Shown: piece by piece, positions 24,121 through 33,758 of the stretch
Layout of the letters: each line of letters begins with the position of its first letter
Position numbering within the stretch: position 1 is the stretch's first letter
Assembly: GCF_004217045.1 (NCBI RefSeq)
Contig: NZ_SGXM01000007.1
Location: forward strand, 62,001-126,000
Origin: Cupriavidus agavae
Lineage (GTDB): Bacteria; Pseudomonadota; Gammaproteobacteria; Burkholderiales; Burkholderiaceae
Direction of reading: 5' to 3'
DNA length: 64,000 nucleotides
Translations under genes and position numbers: made by a program
The notes under the pieces: model-generated
What the model was told of the DNA's origin: nothing
Seen by the model: the letters and a program-made list of their open reading frames with translations, nothing else
Databases searched by the model: none

Positions 24121-25680
24121 CTAGGCGGACACGTTCTTGCGCCCGATCGCCAGCGCCTCACGCCGGAACGCGTGGCCCATATGGTGGTAGAACGGGTGCG
24201 GATTGAACTGGCGCGACAGGAACGACGCCAGCAGCGAGGCGGCCAGCAGGTAGATCGTCAGGTCCTGCGTGCGGGTCATCTCCATGACGATCACGCTGGC
24301 CGTGATGGGCGCCTGCGTGGCGGCGGCCAGGAAGGCGGCCATCGACACCAGCGCCAGCACGCGCGGCTCGGCCATGCCGCCCATGAAATGCGTGACGAAA
24401 TCGGCGATGTTGGCGCCAATGCCAGCCCCGATGGCCAGCGCCGGCGTGAAGATGCCGCCCGGAATGCCGGCGAAGTACGACACCACCGTGGCCCCGAACT
24501 TGGCCAGCCCGAACCACAGCGTGCTGCGCGGCTCGCCGTTGATCAGGCCCGAGGCCTGCTCGTAGCCGGTGCCGAACGTGGCGCCGTGCGTGGCCCAGCC
24601 CAGCGCGGCCACCACGAGCCCGCAGACGAACGCCACCTGCACCGGCCGGCTGGCCACCCAGTCGCGCCACCCCGCCGGCACCAGCCCCGGCACGCCGGCA
24701 ATCAGCAGCTTGGCGAACAGTCCGCCCATCACGCCGTTGACCACCGCGCACAGCAGCACCGGGCCCCAGGCGTCGTGCAGCACCAGCATTGGCACCTTGA
24801 CGCTGAAATACGGGTTGTTGCCGAGCACCGCCAGCGACAGGAAACCGGCCGTCAGCACGCCGGACAGCACGAGCCTGTCCCACCGCACCGCCGTGCCGCG
24901 TCCCAGTTCCTCGATGGCGAACACCACGCCGGCCAGCGGCGTGTTGAACGCGGCGGCCAGCCCGCCCGCCGCGCCGGCCGCGATCAGCGCGTTGGGGTGG
25001 AATCCGATCCGGAAGCGCAGCTTCTCCTGGAACCACTGGCCCCAGGCCAGCATGGCCGCCGCGCCCACCTGCACCGACGGCCCCTCGCGGCCCACCGACG
25101 CGCCGGCCAGCAGCGCCCCGGCGGTCAGCACCACCTTCCACATCGACTGCCGGAACGAGACCAGCACGGTCTGCGCCGGTCCCGCCGGCGGCAGCGTGAC
25201 CGCCGCGATGACCTGCGGAATGCCGCTGCCGCGCGCCTGCGGCGCCAGCCGGATCGTCAGCCAGCGCAGCGCCGCCAGCCCGAACGGCAGCATCACGAAG
25301 GCCAGCCACGGCGTGGCCGAGGTCAGCCGCGCGTTCCACGCCAGCGACACCTCGGCGATATAGGCGAACACCATCGAGAACAGCGCCACGGCCCCGGCGC
25401 CGCACATGAACACCGCGTACCGCATCGACGTGCGCGAAATCCGCCGCACCTGCCGCTGCTTGCGATGCGCGGCGCGGCTGGCACGCTGGCGGAGTTCGCG
25501 CAGGCGGCTGGGGGCGGGCGGGGTATCTGGCGTGTCCGAAGGCGCGGCAGGCGGATCGGACGATTCAGGCGCGTTGGACGACGAGGAGGACGAAGAGGAC
25601 GAAGAAGGCGATGCGGCGGCGCGGTCGCTGGGCTCGGTCATGGCGGAGAGGCGGGGGCAGAAACGGGCGGAGCGCTCCAT
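24121..25680 (-). CDS. CLC-family chloride channel / H+-Cl- antiporter
   Basis: The 519-aa protein has the three CLC selectivity signatures: GSGIPQV, GREGPSVQ, and GGIFTPALAIGAG, with AAFNTPLAGVVFAIEE between them. The E of GREGP is the gating/proton glutamate. There are about ten membrane helices and no CBS domains. The N-terminal ~85 residues are unusual: a run of ten serines, Pro/Asp-rich sequence and then an Arg-rich stretch. A shorter start at 25641 (MTEPSDRAAAS) is equally possible. It is divergent from the HxlR gene. Confidence 0.92.
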   Translation of the reverse strand: MERSARFCPRLSAMTEPSDRAAASPSSSSSSSSSSNAPESSDPPAAPSDTPDTPPAPSRLRELRQRASRAAHRKQRQVRRISRTSMRYAVFMCGAGAVALFSMVFAYIAEVSLAWNARLTSATPWLAFVMLPFGLAALRWLTIRLAPQARGSGIPQVIAAVTLPPAGPAQTVLVSFRQSMWKVVLTAGALLAGASVGREGPSVQVGAAAMLAWGQWFQEKLRFRIGFHPNALIAAGAAGGLAAAFNTPLAGVVFAIEELGRGTAVRWDRLVLSGVLTAGFLSLAVLGNNPYFSVKVPMLVLHDAWGPVLLCAVVNGVMGGLFAKLLIAGVPGLVPAGWRDWVASRPVQVAFVCGLVVAALGWATHGATFGTGYEQASGLINGEPRSTLWFGLAKFGATVVSYFAGIPGGIFTPALAIGAGIGANIADFVTHFMGGMAEPRVLALVSMAAFLAAATQAPITASVIVMEMTRTQDLTIYLLAASLLASFLSRQFNPHPFYHHMGHAFRREALAIGRKNVSA

Positions 25681-25727
25681 GATACGCCCCTGCCTCGCGG
25701 CGGACGGACACGGACGTTCTCCAGCAA

Positions 25728-25774
25728 ACTTTCAATTCGCAAGCTAAACTCCTCCTGACTTGCAATTCGAAAGT
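25728..25774. promoter_or_regulatory. Inverted-repeat operator before the HxlR gene
   Basis: ACTTTCAATTCGCAAG (25728-25743) and CTTGCAATTCGAAAGT (25759-25774) match as inverted repeats in their outer ACTTTC/GAAAGT and inner GCAAG/CTTGC blocks, with 15 bp between. They lie directly before the AGAGGAG ribosome site, as expected for an autoregulating HxlR dimer. Confidence 0.7.
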
Positions 25775-25788
25775 AAAAAGAGGAGACC

Positions 25789-26301
25789 ATGGCACCTACC
25801 GACTTTGCCAACATGCCCTGCCCTGTCGCCCGGTCGATGGCGATGCTCGGCGAGCGCTGGGCGATCCTGCTGATGCGGGAGGTCTACTACGGCAGCTCGC
25901 GGTTTGACGAGTTCGAGAAGCATCTGGGCATCGCGCCCAACATCCTCAGCGCGCGGCTCAAGACGCTGGTGGAGCATGGGCTGCTCGACAAGGTGCCGGC
26001 GCCCGGCGGCGGCGCACGGCAGGTGTATCGGCTGACCGAAATGGGCCGGGATTTCTTTCCAGTCTATGTGTCGCTGAAAGCGTGGGCCGACCGCTGGCTG
26101 GCCGACGAGAAGGGTCCGCTGACGGTGCTGGAAGACCGGCGCGACGGCGGCGAGATCGTGGCCGGGTCGTTGACGCGGCCCGATGGCAGCACGATTACCG
26201 TCGACGACCTCCGGGTGCGGCCCGGCCCCGGCGCGGGACGCTACCTGCGCGACCGCTTCGGCGACGCCTCCGTCACGGAGGCCGCCCATGAGCAAGCCTG
26301 A
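25789..26301 (+). CDS. HxlR-family transcriptional regulator
   Basis: The 170-aa winged-helix protein has the HxlR signature MPCPVARSMAMLGERWAILL with the reactive-type Cys11. FDEFEKHLGIAPNILSARLK (recognition helix) and the wing RLTEMGRDFFPV follow. Many HxlR proteins sense electrophiles or oxidants through this cysteine; that is family knowledge. Its stop overlaps the MATE gene by 14 bp, so it probably controls that pump. The C-terminal ~60 residues beyond the HTH are longer than the minimal family. Confidence 0.92.
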   Translation: MAPTDFANMPCPVARSMAMLGERWAILLMREVYYGSSRFDEFEKHLGIAPNILSARLKTLVEHGLLDKVPAPGGGARQVYRLTEMGRDFFPVYVSLKAWADRWLADEKGPLTVLEDRRDGGEIVAGSLTRPDGSTITVDDLRVRPGPGAGRYLRDRFGDASVTEAAHEQA

Positions 26302-27652
26302 CGCGATGGCGCTGGGCGCCGCGCCCCCTGCCGCAGAGACCGTTTCCTCGTGGGCCATTGCCCGCCGCATCGGCGTGCTGGCGGCGCCCACCAGCCTGGT
26401 GGCCTTCCTGCAGGCCGGCGCGCAGTTGATCGAGACCTGGCTGGCGGCGCGCCAGGGCACGGCGGCACTGGCTGGCTGGGCCGTGGTGCTGCCGTTCGCG
26501 CTGCTGCTCCAGCAGATGTCCGCCGGGGCGATGGGCGGCGGCGTGGTGGCGGCCATCGCCCGGGCGCTCGGGGGCGGGCGGCGCGACGATGCGTCGGCGC
26601 TGGTCATGCACGCGGTGTGCATCGCCGTGACCGCCGGGCTGGTGTTCGCCGTGGTGCTGGCCGGCTTCCCGCATCAGGTGTTCGGCGCGGTGGCCGGCGC
26701 CACGGCTGCCGAGGCCGCCGCCGAGTACGCGGTCTGGCTGTTCGGGGCGGGCGCGGTGCCGGCGTGGCTGGCCAATACGCTGGCGTCGGTGCTGCGCGGC
26801 GGCGGGCGCCATGCGCTGGCCGCGCGGGTACTGGCGGCGATGTGGGTGGCCTTCCCGATCCTGTCGTGGTGGTTCGCCGAGCGTCTGGGCATGGGGCTGG
26901 CCGGGATCGGCGCCGGACTGGCGCTGGCTTCGTGGGCGGCGGCGCTGATGATGGCGTGGGTGGTGCTGCGCGGCGGGGCCGGCTTCATGCCGACGCTGCG
27001 GGTGCGGCTGTCCGGGGCGCTGTTCCATCGCATCCTGTCGGTGGGGCTGGTGGCCTGCGCGCTGGCGTCGGTGGCCAACCTGACGACGATCCTGGTCACG
27101 GCGCAATTGCGGCATTTCGGCACGACGGCGGTGGCGGCGTATGGCATTTCGGCGCGGCTGGAATTCCTGATGATTCCGCTGGCGTTTGGCGTGGGGTCGG
27201 CGTTGACGGCGCTGGTCGGGCGGGCCGTGGGGGCGGGCGACTGGCACACGGCGCGCCGCACGGCGTGGGTGGGCGCGTGGCTGGCGCTGGTGATCGCCGG
27301 CAGCGTGGGGGCGGCGGTGGGCCTTGCGCCGGCGCAGTTCGCCGGCCTGTTCACCAGGGACGCCGAGGTGGCCGCCATCGCCGCGCGCGCGCTGTCATGG
27401 GTGGGGCCGGCGTTCGGCGGCTTCGGGCTGGGGATGGCGCTTTACTTCGCGTCGATGGGCGCGGGCCGGATGCGCTGGCCGATCGTCGCCGGGCTTTGCC
27501 GGATCGGCCTGGCGGCGGGCGGAGGATGGCTGCTGGCGAATGTCGGCGGGATGGGGATCGACGGACATTTCCTGGGCGTGGCGCTGGGGATTACCGCGTA
27601 TGGGCTGGTAACGGCGATGGGCGTCAGGAAGGGGGAGTGGTCGGCGCGGTGA
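26288..27652 (+). CDS. MATE-family efflux transporter
   Basis: The 454-aa protein has twelve hydrophobic segments in two related halves, with MATE features such as QAGAQLIETWLAARQGTAAL in TM1-2 and TTAVAAYGISARLEFLMIPL with GVGSALTALVGRAVGAGD in the second half. MATE pumps export cationic drugs or metabolites in exchange for H+ or Na+. The frame is open upstream into the HxlR gene, but the ATG at 26288 gives the correct length. Co-transcription with an HxlR regulator suggests inducible efflux. Confidence 0.9.
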   Translation: MSKPDAMALGAAPPAAETVSSWAIARRIGVLAAPTSLVAFLQAGAQLIETWLAARQGTAALAGWAVVLPFALLLQQMSAGAMGGGVVAAIARALGGGRRDDASALVMHAVCIAVTAGLVFAVVLAGFPHQVFGAVAGATAAEAAAEYAVWLFGAGAVPAWLANTLASVLRGGGRHALAARVLAAMWVAFPILSWWFAERLGMGLAGIGAGLALASWAAALMMAWVVLRGGAGFMPTLRVRLSGALFHRILSVGLVACALASVANLTTILVTAQLRHFGTTAVAAYGISARLEFLMIPLAFGVGSALTALVGRAVGAGDWHTARRTAWVGAWLALVIAGSVGAAVGLAPAQFAGLFTRDAEVAAIAARALSWVGPAFGGFGLGMALYFASMGAGRMRWPIVAGLCRIGLAAGGGWLLANVGGMGIDGHFLGVALGITAYGLVTAMGVRKGEWSAR

Positions 27653-27674
27653 GGATTTGACTGCTGCAGACCGG

Positions 27675-27715
27675 TCCCCTCTTCCGCTTGCGGGAGAGGG
27701 GAGCAAACAAGCGGG
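27675..27715. repeat. Palindromic intergenic repeat, copy 3
   Basis: CCCCTCTTCCGC and GCGGGAGAGGGG form the stem; the flank GAGCAAACAAGCGGG matches, in reverse, the flank of copy 5. It lies between the convergent MATE and outer-membrane-factor genes. Confidence 0.8.
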
Positions 27716-27725
27716 GGGATCTAAG

Positions 27726-29174
27726 CTACCGCCCCACTGCCCTGGCCTCTCCCACCAGCCCGGCCCCTCGCACATCCGCCGGCACCGCCGACCACCCTCC
27801 CCCGAGCGATTTGTAGAGCGCTGCGGCACTGGTCAGCACGTCCACCTGTCCCTGGATCGATGCCAGTTGCACGGCGAACAGTTTCTGGCGCGCGTCGGTG
27901 ACTTCCAGATAGCTCGAATAGCCGCCCTCGTAGCGCGCGTCGGCCTGGTCGGCGTAGATCGTCAGGCTTTGCTCCTGTTTGCGCAGGCTGACCAGCCGGT
28001 TGCGGGTCTCGGTGCCGTTGGCGATGGCGGTGTTCACGTCGGCCAGCGCGTTCAGCACGCTCGCCTGGTAGCCCAGCATGGCCTGGTCGCGCACGGCCTC
28101 GGCGGCGTTGACCTGCCCGCGGATGGCGCCGCCCTGGAAGACCGGCTGGGCGAGGCTGGCGCCGAAGCCCCAGATCTGCGAGGCGCTGTCCCACAGCGCC
28201 GCGGGCGAGGTGGCCAGCGCGCCGAAGAAGCCGGACAGGTTCACCGACGGCAGGAACAGCGCCAGTGCCGCGCCCACCTGGGCGTTGGCGGCCACCGCCT
28301 GCTGTTCGGCCTGGAGGATGTCGGGCCGGCGGGACAGCAGCGCGGCCGGCAGGTCGGCGCTGATCGGCGGCGGCTGCAGGTCGGCCAGCGGGGCGCCGCG
28401 TTCGATCGGTCCCGGCTGGCGGCCCAGCAGCACCGACAGCGCGTTCTCGGTCTCCTGGATCGACGAGCGCAGCGGCGGGATCGTCGCCTCGGCCGAGTAG
28501 TAGTCGTTTTCCGATTGCGCCAGTTCCACCTGCGAGATCACGCCGCCTTCGTAGCGCTGCCTGAAGATGTCGAGCGCCTGGCCGCGCGTCAGCAGGGTTG
28601 CCTGGGCGACCTCCAGCTGGGCGTCGAGCCCGCGCAGCGTGGCGTAGCCCTGCACCACCGACGCCGCCAGCGACAGCACGATGCCGCGCCGCGTGTACTC
28701 GGCATTCCACAGGCTGGCCTCGGCGCTCTCGGCCTGGCGGCGGATCTTGCCCCACAGGTCGATCTCCCAGCTTGCATTGAGCAGCGCCTCGTAGCTGTTG
28801 CGCGGACCGCCGAACGACGCGAACGGCGTGCCCGTGAACGAGCCGCTCTTCTGCCGCGCCGCCGATCCCGTGGCGTTGAGCTGCGGAAAATACCCCGAGC
28901 GCGCGATCATCAATTGGGCGCGGAACTCCTCGATGCGGGCCGACGCGATCCGGGCGTCGTAGTTGTTGCGCAGCGCGGTCTCCACCAGCGCGGTCAGCAC
29001 CGGGTCGTTGAAGGCGTTCCACCAGTCGCTGTCGGCGGCCATCGTCAGCACGCCGGTGTCGAGCCGGTACGCGGCCGGCGGCTCCACCCCGGGGCGCTGG
29101 TAATCGGGGCCGATGGCGCAGGCCGACAGCAGCGCCGCCGTCGCCAGCATGGCTACGTGATGCGGGCGGCTCAT
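27726..29174 (-). CDS. RND efflux outer-membrane channel (NodT/OprM type)
   Basis: The 482-aa lipoprotein (lipobox LLSAC, Cys19, then IGPDYQRP) is an outer-membrane factor. Paired repeats contain SWEIDLWGKIRRQAESAEAS and FGASLAQPVFQGGAIRGQVN, the usual TolC-fold landmarks. Its ATG overlaps the pump stop by 4 bp, so it is the last gene of a MFP-RND-OMF operon and completes the tripartite pump. Confidence 0.94.
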   Translation of the reverse strand: MSRPHHVAMLATAALLSACAIGPDYQRPGVEPPAAYRLDTGVLTMAADSDWWNAFNDPVLTALVETALRNNYDARIASARIEEFRAQLMIARSGYFPQLNATGSAARQKSGSFTGTPFASFGGPRNSYEALLNASWEIDLWGKIRRQAESAEASLWNAEYTRRGIVLSLAASVVQGYATLRGLDAQLEVAQATLLTRGQALDIFRQRYEGGVISQVELAQSENDYYSAEATIPPLRSSIQETENALSVLLGRQPGPIERGAPLADLQPPPISADLPAALLSRRPDILQAEQQAVAANAQVGAALALFLPSVNLSGFFGALATSPAALWDSASQIWGFGASLAQPVFQGGAIRGQVNAAEAVRDQAMLGYQASVLNALADVNTAIANGTETRNRLVSLRKQEQSLTIYADQADARYEGGYSSYLEVTDARQKLFAVQLASIQGQVDVLTSAAALYKSLGGGWSAVPADVRGAGLVGEARAVGR

Positions 29175-32100
29175 GACGGTTCTCCCGGCGGCGGCGTGGT
29201 GGGCGCCGCCGGAGCCGCCGGCGCCTTGCGTCCCCGCCGCGCCGCCCACTTGTCGGCCGCCGTGCCCACCAGCCACGAGAACAGCGGCACGAACAGCAGC
29301 GCCAGCGTGGTGGCCGCGATCATGCCGCCGATGATGCCGGTGCCGATGGAGTGGCGCGAGTTGGAGCCGGCGCCCGAGGCGATGAACAGCGGCACCGCGC
29401 CCAGGATGAACGCCAGCGAGGTCATCACGATGGGCCGCAGCCGGAGCTTGGCGGCCTCCACGGCGGCGTCGGCGTGCGACAGCCCCTCCTTGTGCTTCAT
29501 CACCGCGAACTCCACGATCAGGATGGCGTTCTTGGCCGCCAGCCCGATCAGCGTCACCATGCCGATCTGGAAGTACACGTCGTTCGACAGCCCACGTAGC
29601 AAAATCGCCAAAAGCGCGCCGAAGATGCCGAACGGCACGGCGGTCAGGATCGACAGCGGCAGTGACCATGACTCGTACTGCGCCGCCAGGATCAGGAACA
29701 CCATGACGATGCCGAACACGAACACGATGGTCGTGGTGTTGCCCGATTTCTTCTGCTCGAACGCCTCGCCGCTCCACGCAAAGCTGTAGCTGGCCGGCAG
29801 CGTATCGCGCGCCACCGCCTCCATGGCCGCAAGCGCCTGGCCCGAGCTGTAGCCCGGCGCCGCGTCGCCCGTGATCTTGGCCGCCGGGAAGTTGTTGAAG
29901 CGCGACAGCAGGTCAGGGCCGCTCGCATACTTCGTGTTGAGCAGCCCCGAGACCGGCGCCATCTTGCCGTCATGGCCGCGCACGTACAGGTATTCGAGGT
30001 TGGTCGGCGATGCCCGGTACTGCGGCTCGGCCTGCAGGATCACCTGCCAGACCCGGCTGTACTGCGAGAACTGGCTGATGTAGAGCGAGCCGAACTGGGT
30101 CTGCAGTGTGCCGTAGACATCGGCAATCGGCACGCCCATGGTTTCGGCCTTCTCCTTGTCCACCTCCACGCGCATCTGGCGCGAGGCGGACTGGATGGTG
30201 CTGGTCAGCCGCCCCAGCTCCTTGTGCTCGGCCGCCGCCTTGATGAAGTTGCGCGTCACGCCTTCCAGCTCGGCCGTGCTGCCGGTGCCCCGGTTCTGCA
30301 CCCAGAACTCGAACCCGCCCTGCGAGCCCAGCCCCGGAATCGAGGGCGGGTTGACCGGGATCACGATGGCTTCGGAAATGCCGCGCAGCTTCGGCGTGAT
30401 CTCGTGGAGCATGGCCGGCACGCCGAGATCGGCCGAATCGCGCTTGCTGAAGCTCTTCATCCCGACGAACACCGTGCCGGCGTTGGTCTTGTACTGGCTG
30501 TCGATGAAGCTGTAGCCGGACAGCGCCGAGGCATCCTCCACGGCCGGGTGCTGGCGGAACAGGTCGGCCACCTGCTGCGTCACTTTTTCGGTGCGGTCCA
30601 GGCTGGCGGAATCCGGCATCATCACCGCCACGAGGATGTAGCCCTGGTCCTCCGCCGGCACGAAGGCCGTGGGGATGTGCGAGAACAGCTGCCAGACCGC
30701 CAGCAGCATCACGCCGAACAGCGCCATCGCCAGCACCACGCGGCGCATGAAGCCGCGCACCCAGTTGCCGTAGTGATGCACGAGGCGGTCGAACCGCTCG
30801 TTGAACCAGACGAAGCCGCGCCACGGCGTGTGGTGCCCCGGCTTCAGGATCATCGCGGCCAGCGCCGGCGACAGCGTCAGCGCGCAGAACCCCGAGATCA
30901 CCACCGAGACCACGATCGTCAGCGCGAACTGACGGTAGAGCTGCCCGGTGGTGCCGGACACGAACGCCACCGGGATGAACACCGCCGACAGCACCAGCAC
31001 GATGGCGATCACCGGCCCGGTCACTTCCTCCATGGCCCGCAGCGTGGCCTCGCGCGGCGACAGCTTGAACTCGGCCATGTTGCGCTCGACGTTCTCCACC
31101 ACCACGATGGCGTCGTCCACCACGATGCCGATGGCCAGCACCAGCGCGAACAGCGTCAGCAGGTTGATCGAGAACCCGAGTGCCAGCAGCCCCGCGAACG
31201 TACCGATGATCGACACGAACACGGCCAGCACCGGGATCACCGTGGCCCGGAAGTTCTGCAGGAAGATGAACACCACCAGCACCACCAGGATCACCGCCTC
31301 GATCAGCGTGTGCACCACTTCGTCGATCGACGCGCTGACGAACTCGGTGGTATCGAGCGAGATCTTGTAGGACATGCCGGCCGGGAACGACGTCGACATC
31401 TCGTCGAGCACCTTCCTGACGTCCTTGGCCACCTGGATCGCGTTGGAGCCCGGCTGCTGGTAGACCGCGATGATCGTCGCCGGCTTGCCGTTCAGCGCCG
31501 AGCGCAGCGTGTACTGCTGCTGGCCGATCTCGGCGCGGCCCACGTCGCGCAGCCGCACGATGGCGGCGCCCTGGTTGTCGGCGCGCAGGATGATGTTCTC
31601 GAACTGCTCCGGCGTGGTCAGCCGGCCCGGCGTGACCAGCGGGAACGACAGCTCCACCGGCCTGGCATTGGGCGCCTGCCCCACGCTGCCGGCGCCGAAC
31701 TGCTCGTTCTGGTTCTGCACCGCCCGCTGCACGTCCTGCGCCGTGATGCCGAGCGCGGCCATGCGGTCCGGCCGCAGCCAGATGCGCATGGCCAGATCCG
31801 CCGAGCCCATGATCTGCGCCTGGTTGGCGCCGTTCAGGCGCTTGATGGCGTCCAGCACGTACAGGTTGGCGTAGTTGTTGATGTACTGCTGGTCGAAGCG
31901 GTTGTCGGGCGAGTAGACCGCAATCAGCAGCAGGAAGCTCGACGAGCGCTTCTGCACGTTGATGCCGGTCTTCTGCACGGTGTCGGGCAACTGCGGCAGC
32001 GCCAGGTTGACGCGGTTCTGCACCTGCACCTGGGCGGTGTCCGGATCGGTGCCGATGTCGAAGTAGACGTTCAGCGTCATCGACCCCGTGGGCGACGACG

Positions 32101-32344
32101 TGGACTGCATGTAGATCATGTTGTCCGCGCCGTTGACCTGGGTCTCGATCGGCGCGGCCACGGTCTGGGCCACGGTGTCGGAATCGGCGCCGGCGTAAGT
32201 GGCGCTTACCGTGACCTGCGGCGGGGTGATCTCCGGGTACTGGGCGATGGGCAGCGCGAACATCGCCACCCCGCCGCCGATGACGATGATCAGCGAGATC
32301 ACCATCGCGAAGATCGGACGGTTGACGCAGAAGGCGGAAAGCAT
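29171..32344 (-). CDS. RND efflux pump, HAE1 (AcrB/MexF) type
   Basis: The 1057-aa inner-membrane pump has the two-fold RND layout, with large periplasmic loops after TM1 and TM7. GIVVDDAIVVVENVERNMAE contains the two proton-relay aspartates of TM4, and FQIGMVTLIGLAAKNAILIV is the matching TM10 segment with the conserved Lys. The N-terminus FCVNRPIFAMVISLIIVIGG is standard for HAE1 pumps. The length fits multidrug rather than heavy-metal (HME) transporters, which lack NPSS-type segments seen here (NPPSIPGLGSQGGFEFW). Substrate unknown; solvents and antibiotics are typical. Confidence 0.95.
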   Translation of the reverse strand: MLSAFCVNRPIFAMVISLIIVIGGGVAMFALPIAQYPEITPPQVTVSATYAGADSDTVAQTVAAPIETQVNGADNMIYMQSTSSPTGSMTLNVYFDIGTDPDTAQVQVQNRVNLALPQLPDTVQKTGINVQKRSSSFLLLIAVYSPDNRFDQQYINNYANLYVLDAIKRLNGANQAQIMGSADLAMRIWLRPDRMAALGITAQDVQRAVQNQNEQFGAGSVGQAPNARPVELSFPLVTPGRLTTPEQFENIILRADNQGAAIVRLRDVGRAEIGQQQYTLRSALNGKPATIIAVYQQPGSNAIQVAKDVRKVLDEMSTSFPAGMSYKISLDTTEFVSASIDEVVHTLIEAVILVVLVVFIFLQNFRATVIPVLAVFVSIIGTFAGLLALGFSINLLTLFALVLAIGIVVDDAIVVVENVERNMAEFKLSPREATLRAMEEVTGPVIAIVLVLSAVFIPVAFVSGTTGQLYRQFALTIVVSVVISGFCALTLSPALAAMILKPGHHTPWRGFVWFNERFDRLVHHYGNWVRGFMRRVVLAMALFGVMLLAVWQLFSHIPTAFVPAEDQGYILVAVMMPDSASLDRTEKVTQQVADLFRQHPAVEDASALSGYSFIDSQYKTNAGTVFVGMKSFSKRDSADLGVPAMLHEITPKLRGISEAIVIPVNPPSIPGLGSQGGFEFWVQNRGTGSTAELEGVTRNFIKAAAEHKELGRLTSTIQSASRQMRVEVDKEKAETMGVPIADVYGTLQTQFGSLYISQFSQYSRVWQVILQAEPQYRASPTNLEYLYVRGHDGKMAPVSGLLNTKYASGPDLLSRFNNFPAAKITGDAAPGYSSGQALAAMEAVARDTLPASYSFAWSGEAFEQKKSGNTTTIVFVFGIVMVFLILAAQYESWSLPLSILTAVPFGIFGALLAILLRGLSNDVYFQIGMVTLIGLAAKNAILIVEFAVMKHKEGLSHADAAVEAAKLRLRPIVMTSLAFILGAVPLFIASGAGSNSRHSIGTGIIGGMIAATTLALLFVPLFSWLVGTAADKWAARRGRKAPAAPAAPTTPPPGEPS

Positions 32345-32360
32345 GGGCGGGCCTCCGGGG

Positions 32361-33581
32361 TCAGGGCTTGGCGGCCGGCGGCGCCGAAGCCGGTGCGGCC
32401 GGTGCCGGGGCGGGCTGGCTGCCCTCGCCCACCGCCGCCGGCGGCGCCTCGCCGGTCACGCGGACCGGCGCGCCCTCGGTCAGCTTGCCGGCGCCGTCCA
32501 CGACCACCATTTCGCCGGGCTGCAGGCCCTTGGCGATGCGCCACATCGGGCCAGACAGCTCGCCCACCATCACCGGCCGGGGGTGGGCCTTGTTGTCCTT
32601 GTCGACCACGAACACCACGTCGCCCTTGGGCCCGTGCATCACGGCGCGCTGCGGCACCACGATGGCGTTGGGCCGCTTGGCGCCATCCACGAGCACCCGC
32701 ACGAACTGGCCGGGGCGCAGCACGCCGTCGGGGTTCGGCATCAGCGCGCGCACGAGGAAGGTGCCGGTCTGCTGGTTGTAGGTGGCATCGGCAAACGTGA
32801 TGCGGCCCTGCTGCGGATACTTGCTGCCATCGGCCATGACCACGGTCACGGTGTAGTGCTGGTCGGCGGGCACCACGAGCGACTTGTCTTCCTGCTGGGC
32901 GCGGAACTGCAGCGTCTGCGGCTCCGAGATGCTGAAGTTGATCCGCATCGGCTGCAGCGTCGAGACCGTGGTCAGCAGGCTGTTGGCCTGGCTCACGTAG
33001 GCGCCCTCGGGCAGCACCGCGAAGCTGGAAATGCCGTCGACCGGCGAGCGCACGTAGGTGTACGAGAGGTTCAGTTGCTGGGTCTCGACCTCGGCCTGCG
33101 CCTGTTCCACGCCGGCGCGGGCCGAGTGGTAGTTGCCCGTGGCGTCGTCGAGATCCTTCTGCGACAGCGCGTTGCGCTCGGCCAGCGGCTTCACGCGCGC
33201 CAGGTTGGCCCGCGCCACGTCGAGCCGGGCCTTCTGCTGGTTCAGCTGGGCCTTTGCCGCGTCGAGCTGGGCCTGGAACGGCTTGTGGTCGATCTCGAAC
33301 AGCAGCTGGTTGGCCTTGACCACCGCGCCTTCGGTGTAGTTGCGCTTGACCAGAAAGCCCGCCACGCGCGCCCGGATATCCACCGCCTGGTCGCTCTGCG
33401 TCTGCCCCACGAAATCGAACGTCACGGGCAGGTCCTGCGCCTGGGTCTTGTAGACCTGCACCGGCACCGCCTGCTGCGCCGCAGCCGGCGGCTCCGACTT
33501 GCCGCAACCGGCCGACAGGATGGTCATTGCCGCGACGGCCGCCAGCCATCGCCCCTGCGCTGCCTGAAGTGCCCGACCCAT
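32361..33581 (-). CDS. RND efflux periplasmic adaptor (membrane-fusion protein)
   Basis: The 406-aa adaptor starts at 33581, where GGGAG precedes the ATG (an ATG at 33611 is in frame but less likely). A signal peptide ends ILSAGC, so it is a lipoprotein (Cys26). RARVAGFLVKRNYTEGAVVK and LSYTYVRSPVDGISS are the two lipoyl half-motifs, separated by a helical hairpin of about 80 residues rich in Ala/Gln. RPGQFVRVLVDG is the beta-barrel motif. It is the first gene of the operon; the next start is 16 bp downstream. Confidence 0.94.
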   Translation of the reverse strand: MGRALQAAQGRWLAAVAAMTILSAGCGKSEPPAAAQQAVPVQVYKTQAQDLPVTFDFVGQTQSDQAVDIRARVAGFLVKRNYTEGAVVKANQLLFEIDHKPFQAQLDAAKAQLNQQKARLDVARANLARVKPLAERNALSQKDLDDATGNYHSARAGVEQAQAEVETQQLNLSYTYVRSPVDGISSFAVLPEGAYVSQANSLLTTVSTLQPMRINFSISEPQTLQFRAQQEDKSLVVPADQHYTVTVVMADGSKYPQQGRITFADATYNQQTGTFLVRALMPNPDGVLRPGQFVRVLVDGAKRPNAIVVPQRAVMHGPKGDVVFVVDKDNKAHPRPVMVGELSGPMWRIAKGLQPGEMVVVDGAGKLTEGAPVRVTGEAPPAAVGEGSQPAPAPAAPASAPPAAKP

Positions 33582-33705
33582 GCGCCGCTCCCTTGCCGAC
33601 CGGGCGCGCACCGCGCCCGTGTAACCGGCAGGTTATGTCTGCGCAAAGTCTGCGGCCAATGAATCTTTTATTCGATGCGTTAAGGGAAATCGACGCCTTT
33701 TGTTG

Positions 33706-33737
33706 CGCCCCTCTCCCGCCCGGCGGGAGCGGGGAGC
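33706..33737. repeat. Palindromic intergenic repeat, copy 4
   Basis: CCCCTCTCCCGCC and GGCGGGAGCGGGGAG form the stem. It follows the stop of the 811-aa secreted protein and precedes the efflux operon promoter. Confidence 0.75.
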
Positions 33738-33758
33738 CGGAAAGCCGGGAAACGCGCC

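Noticed and set aside
29972..32800. A 942-codon plus-strand frame
   Set aside because: Entirely antisense to the RND pump and adaptor genes; composition is that of a shadow frame.
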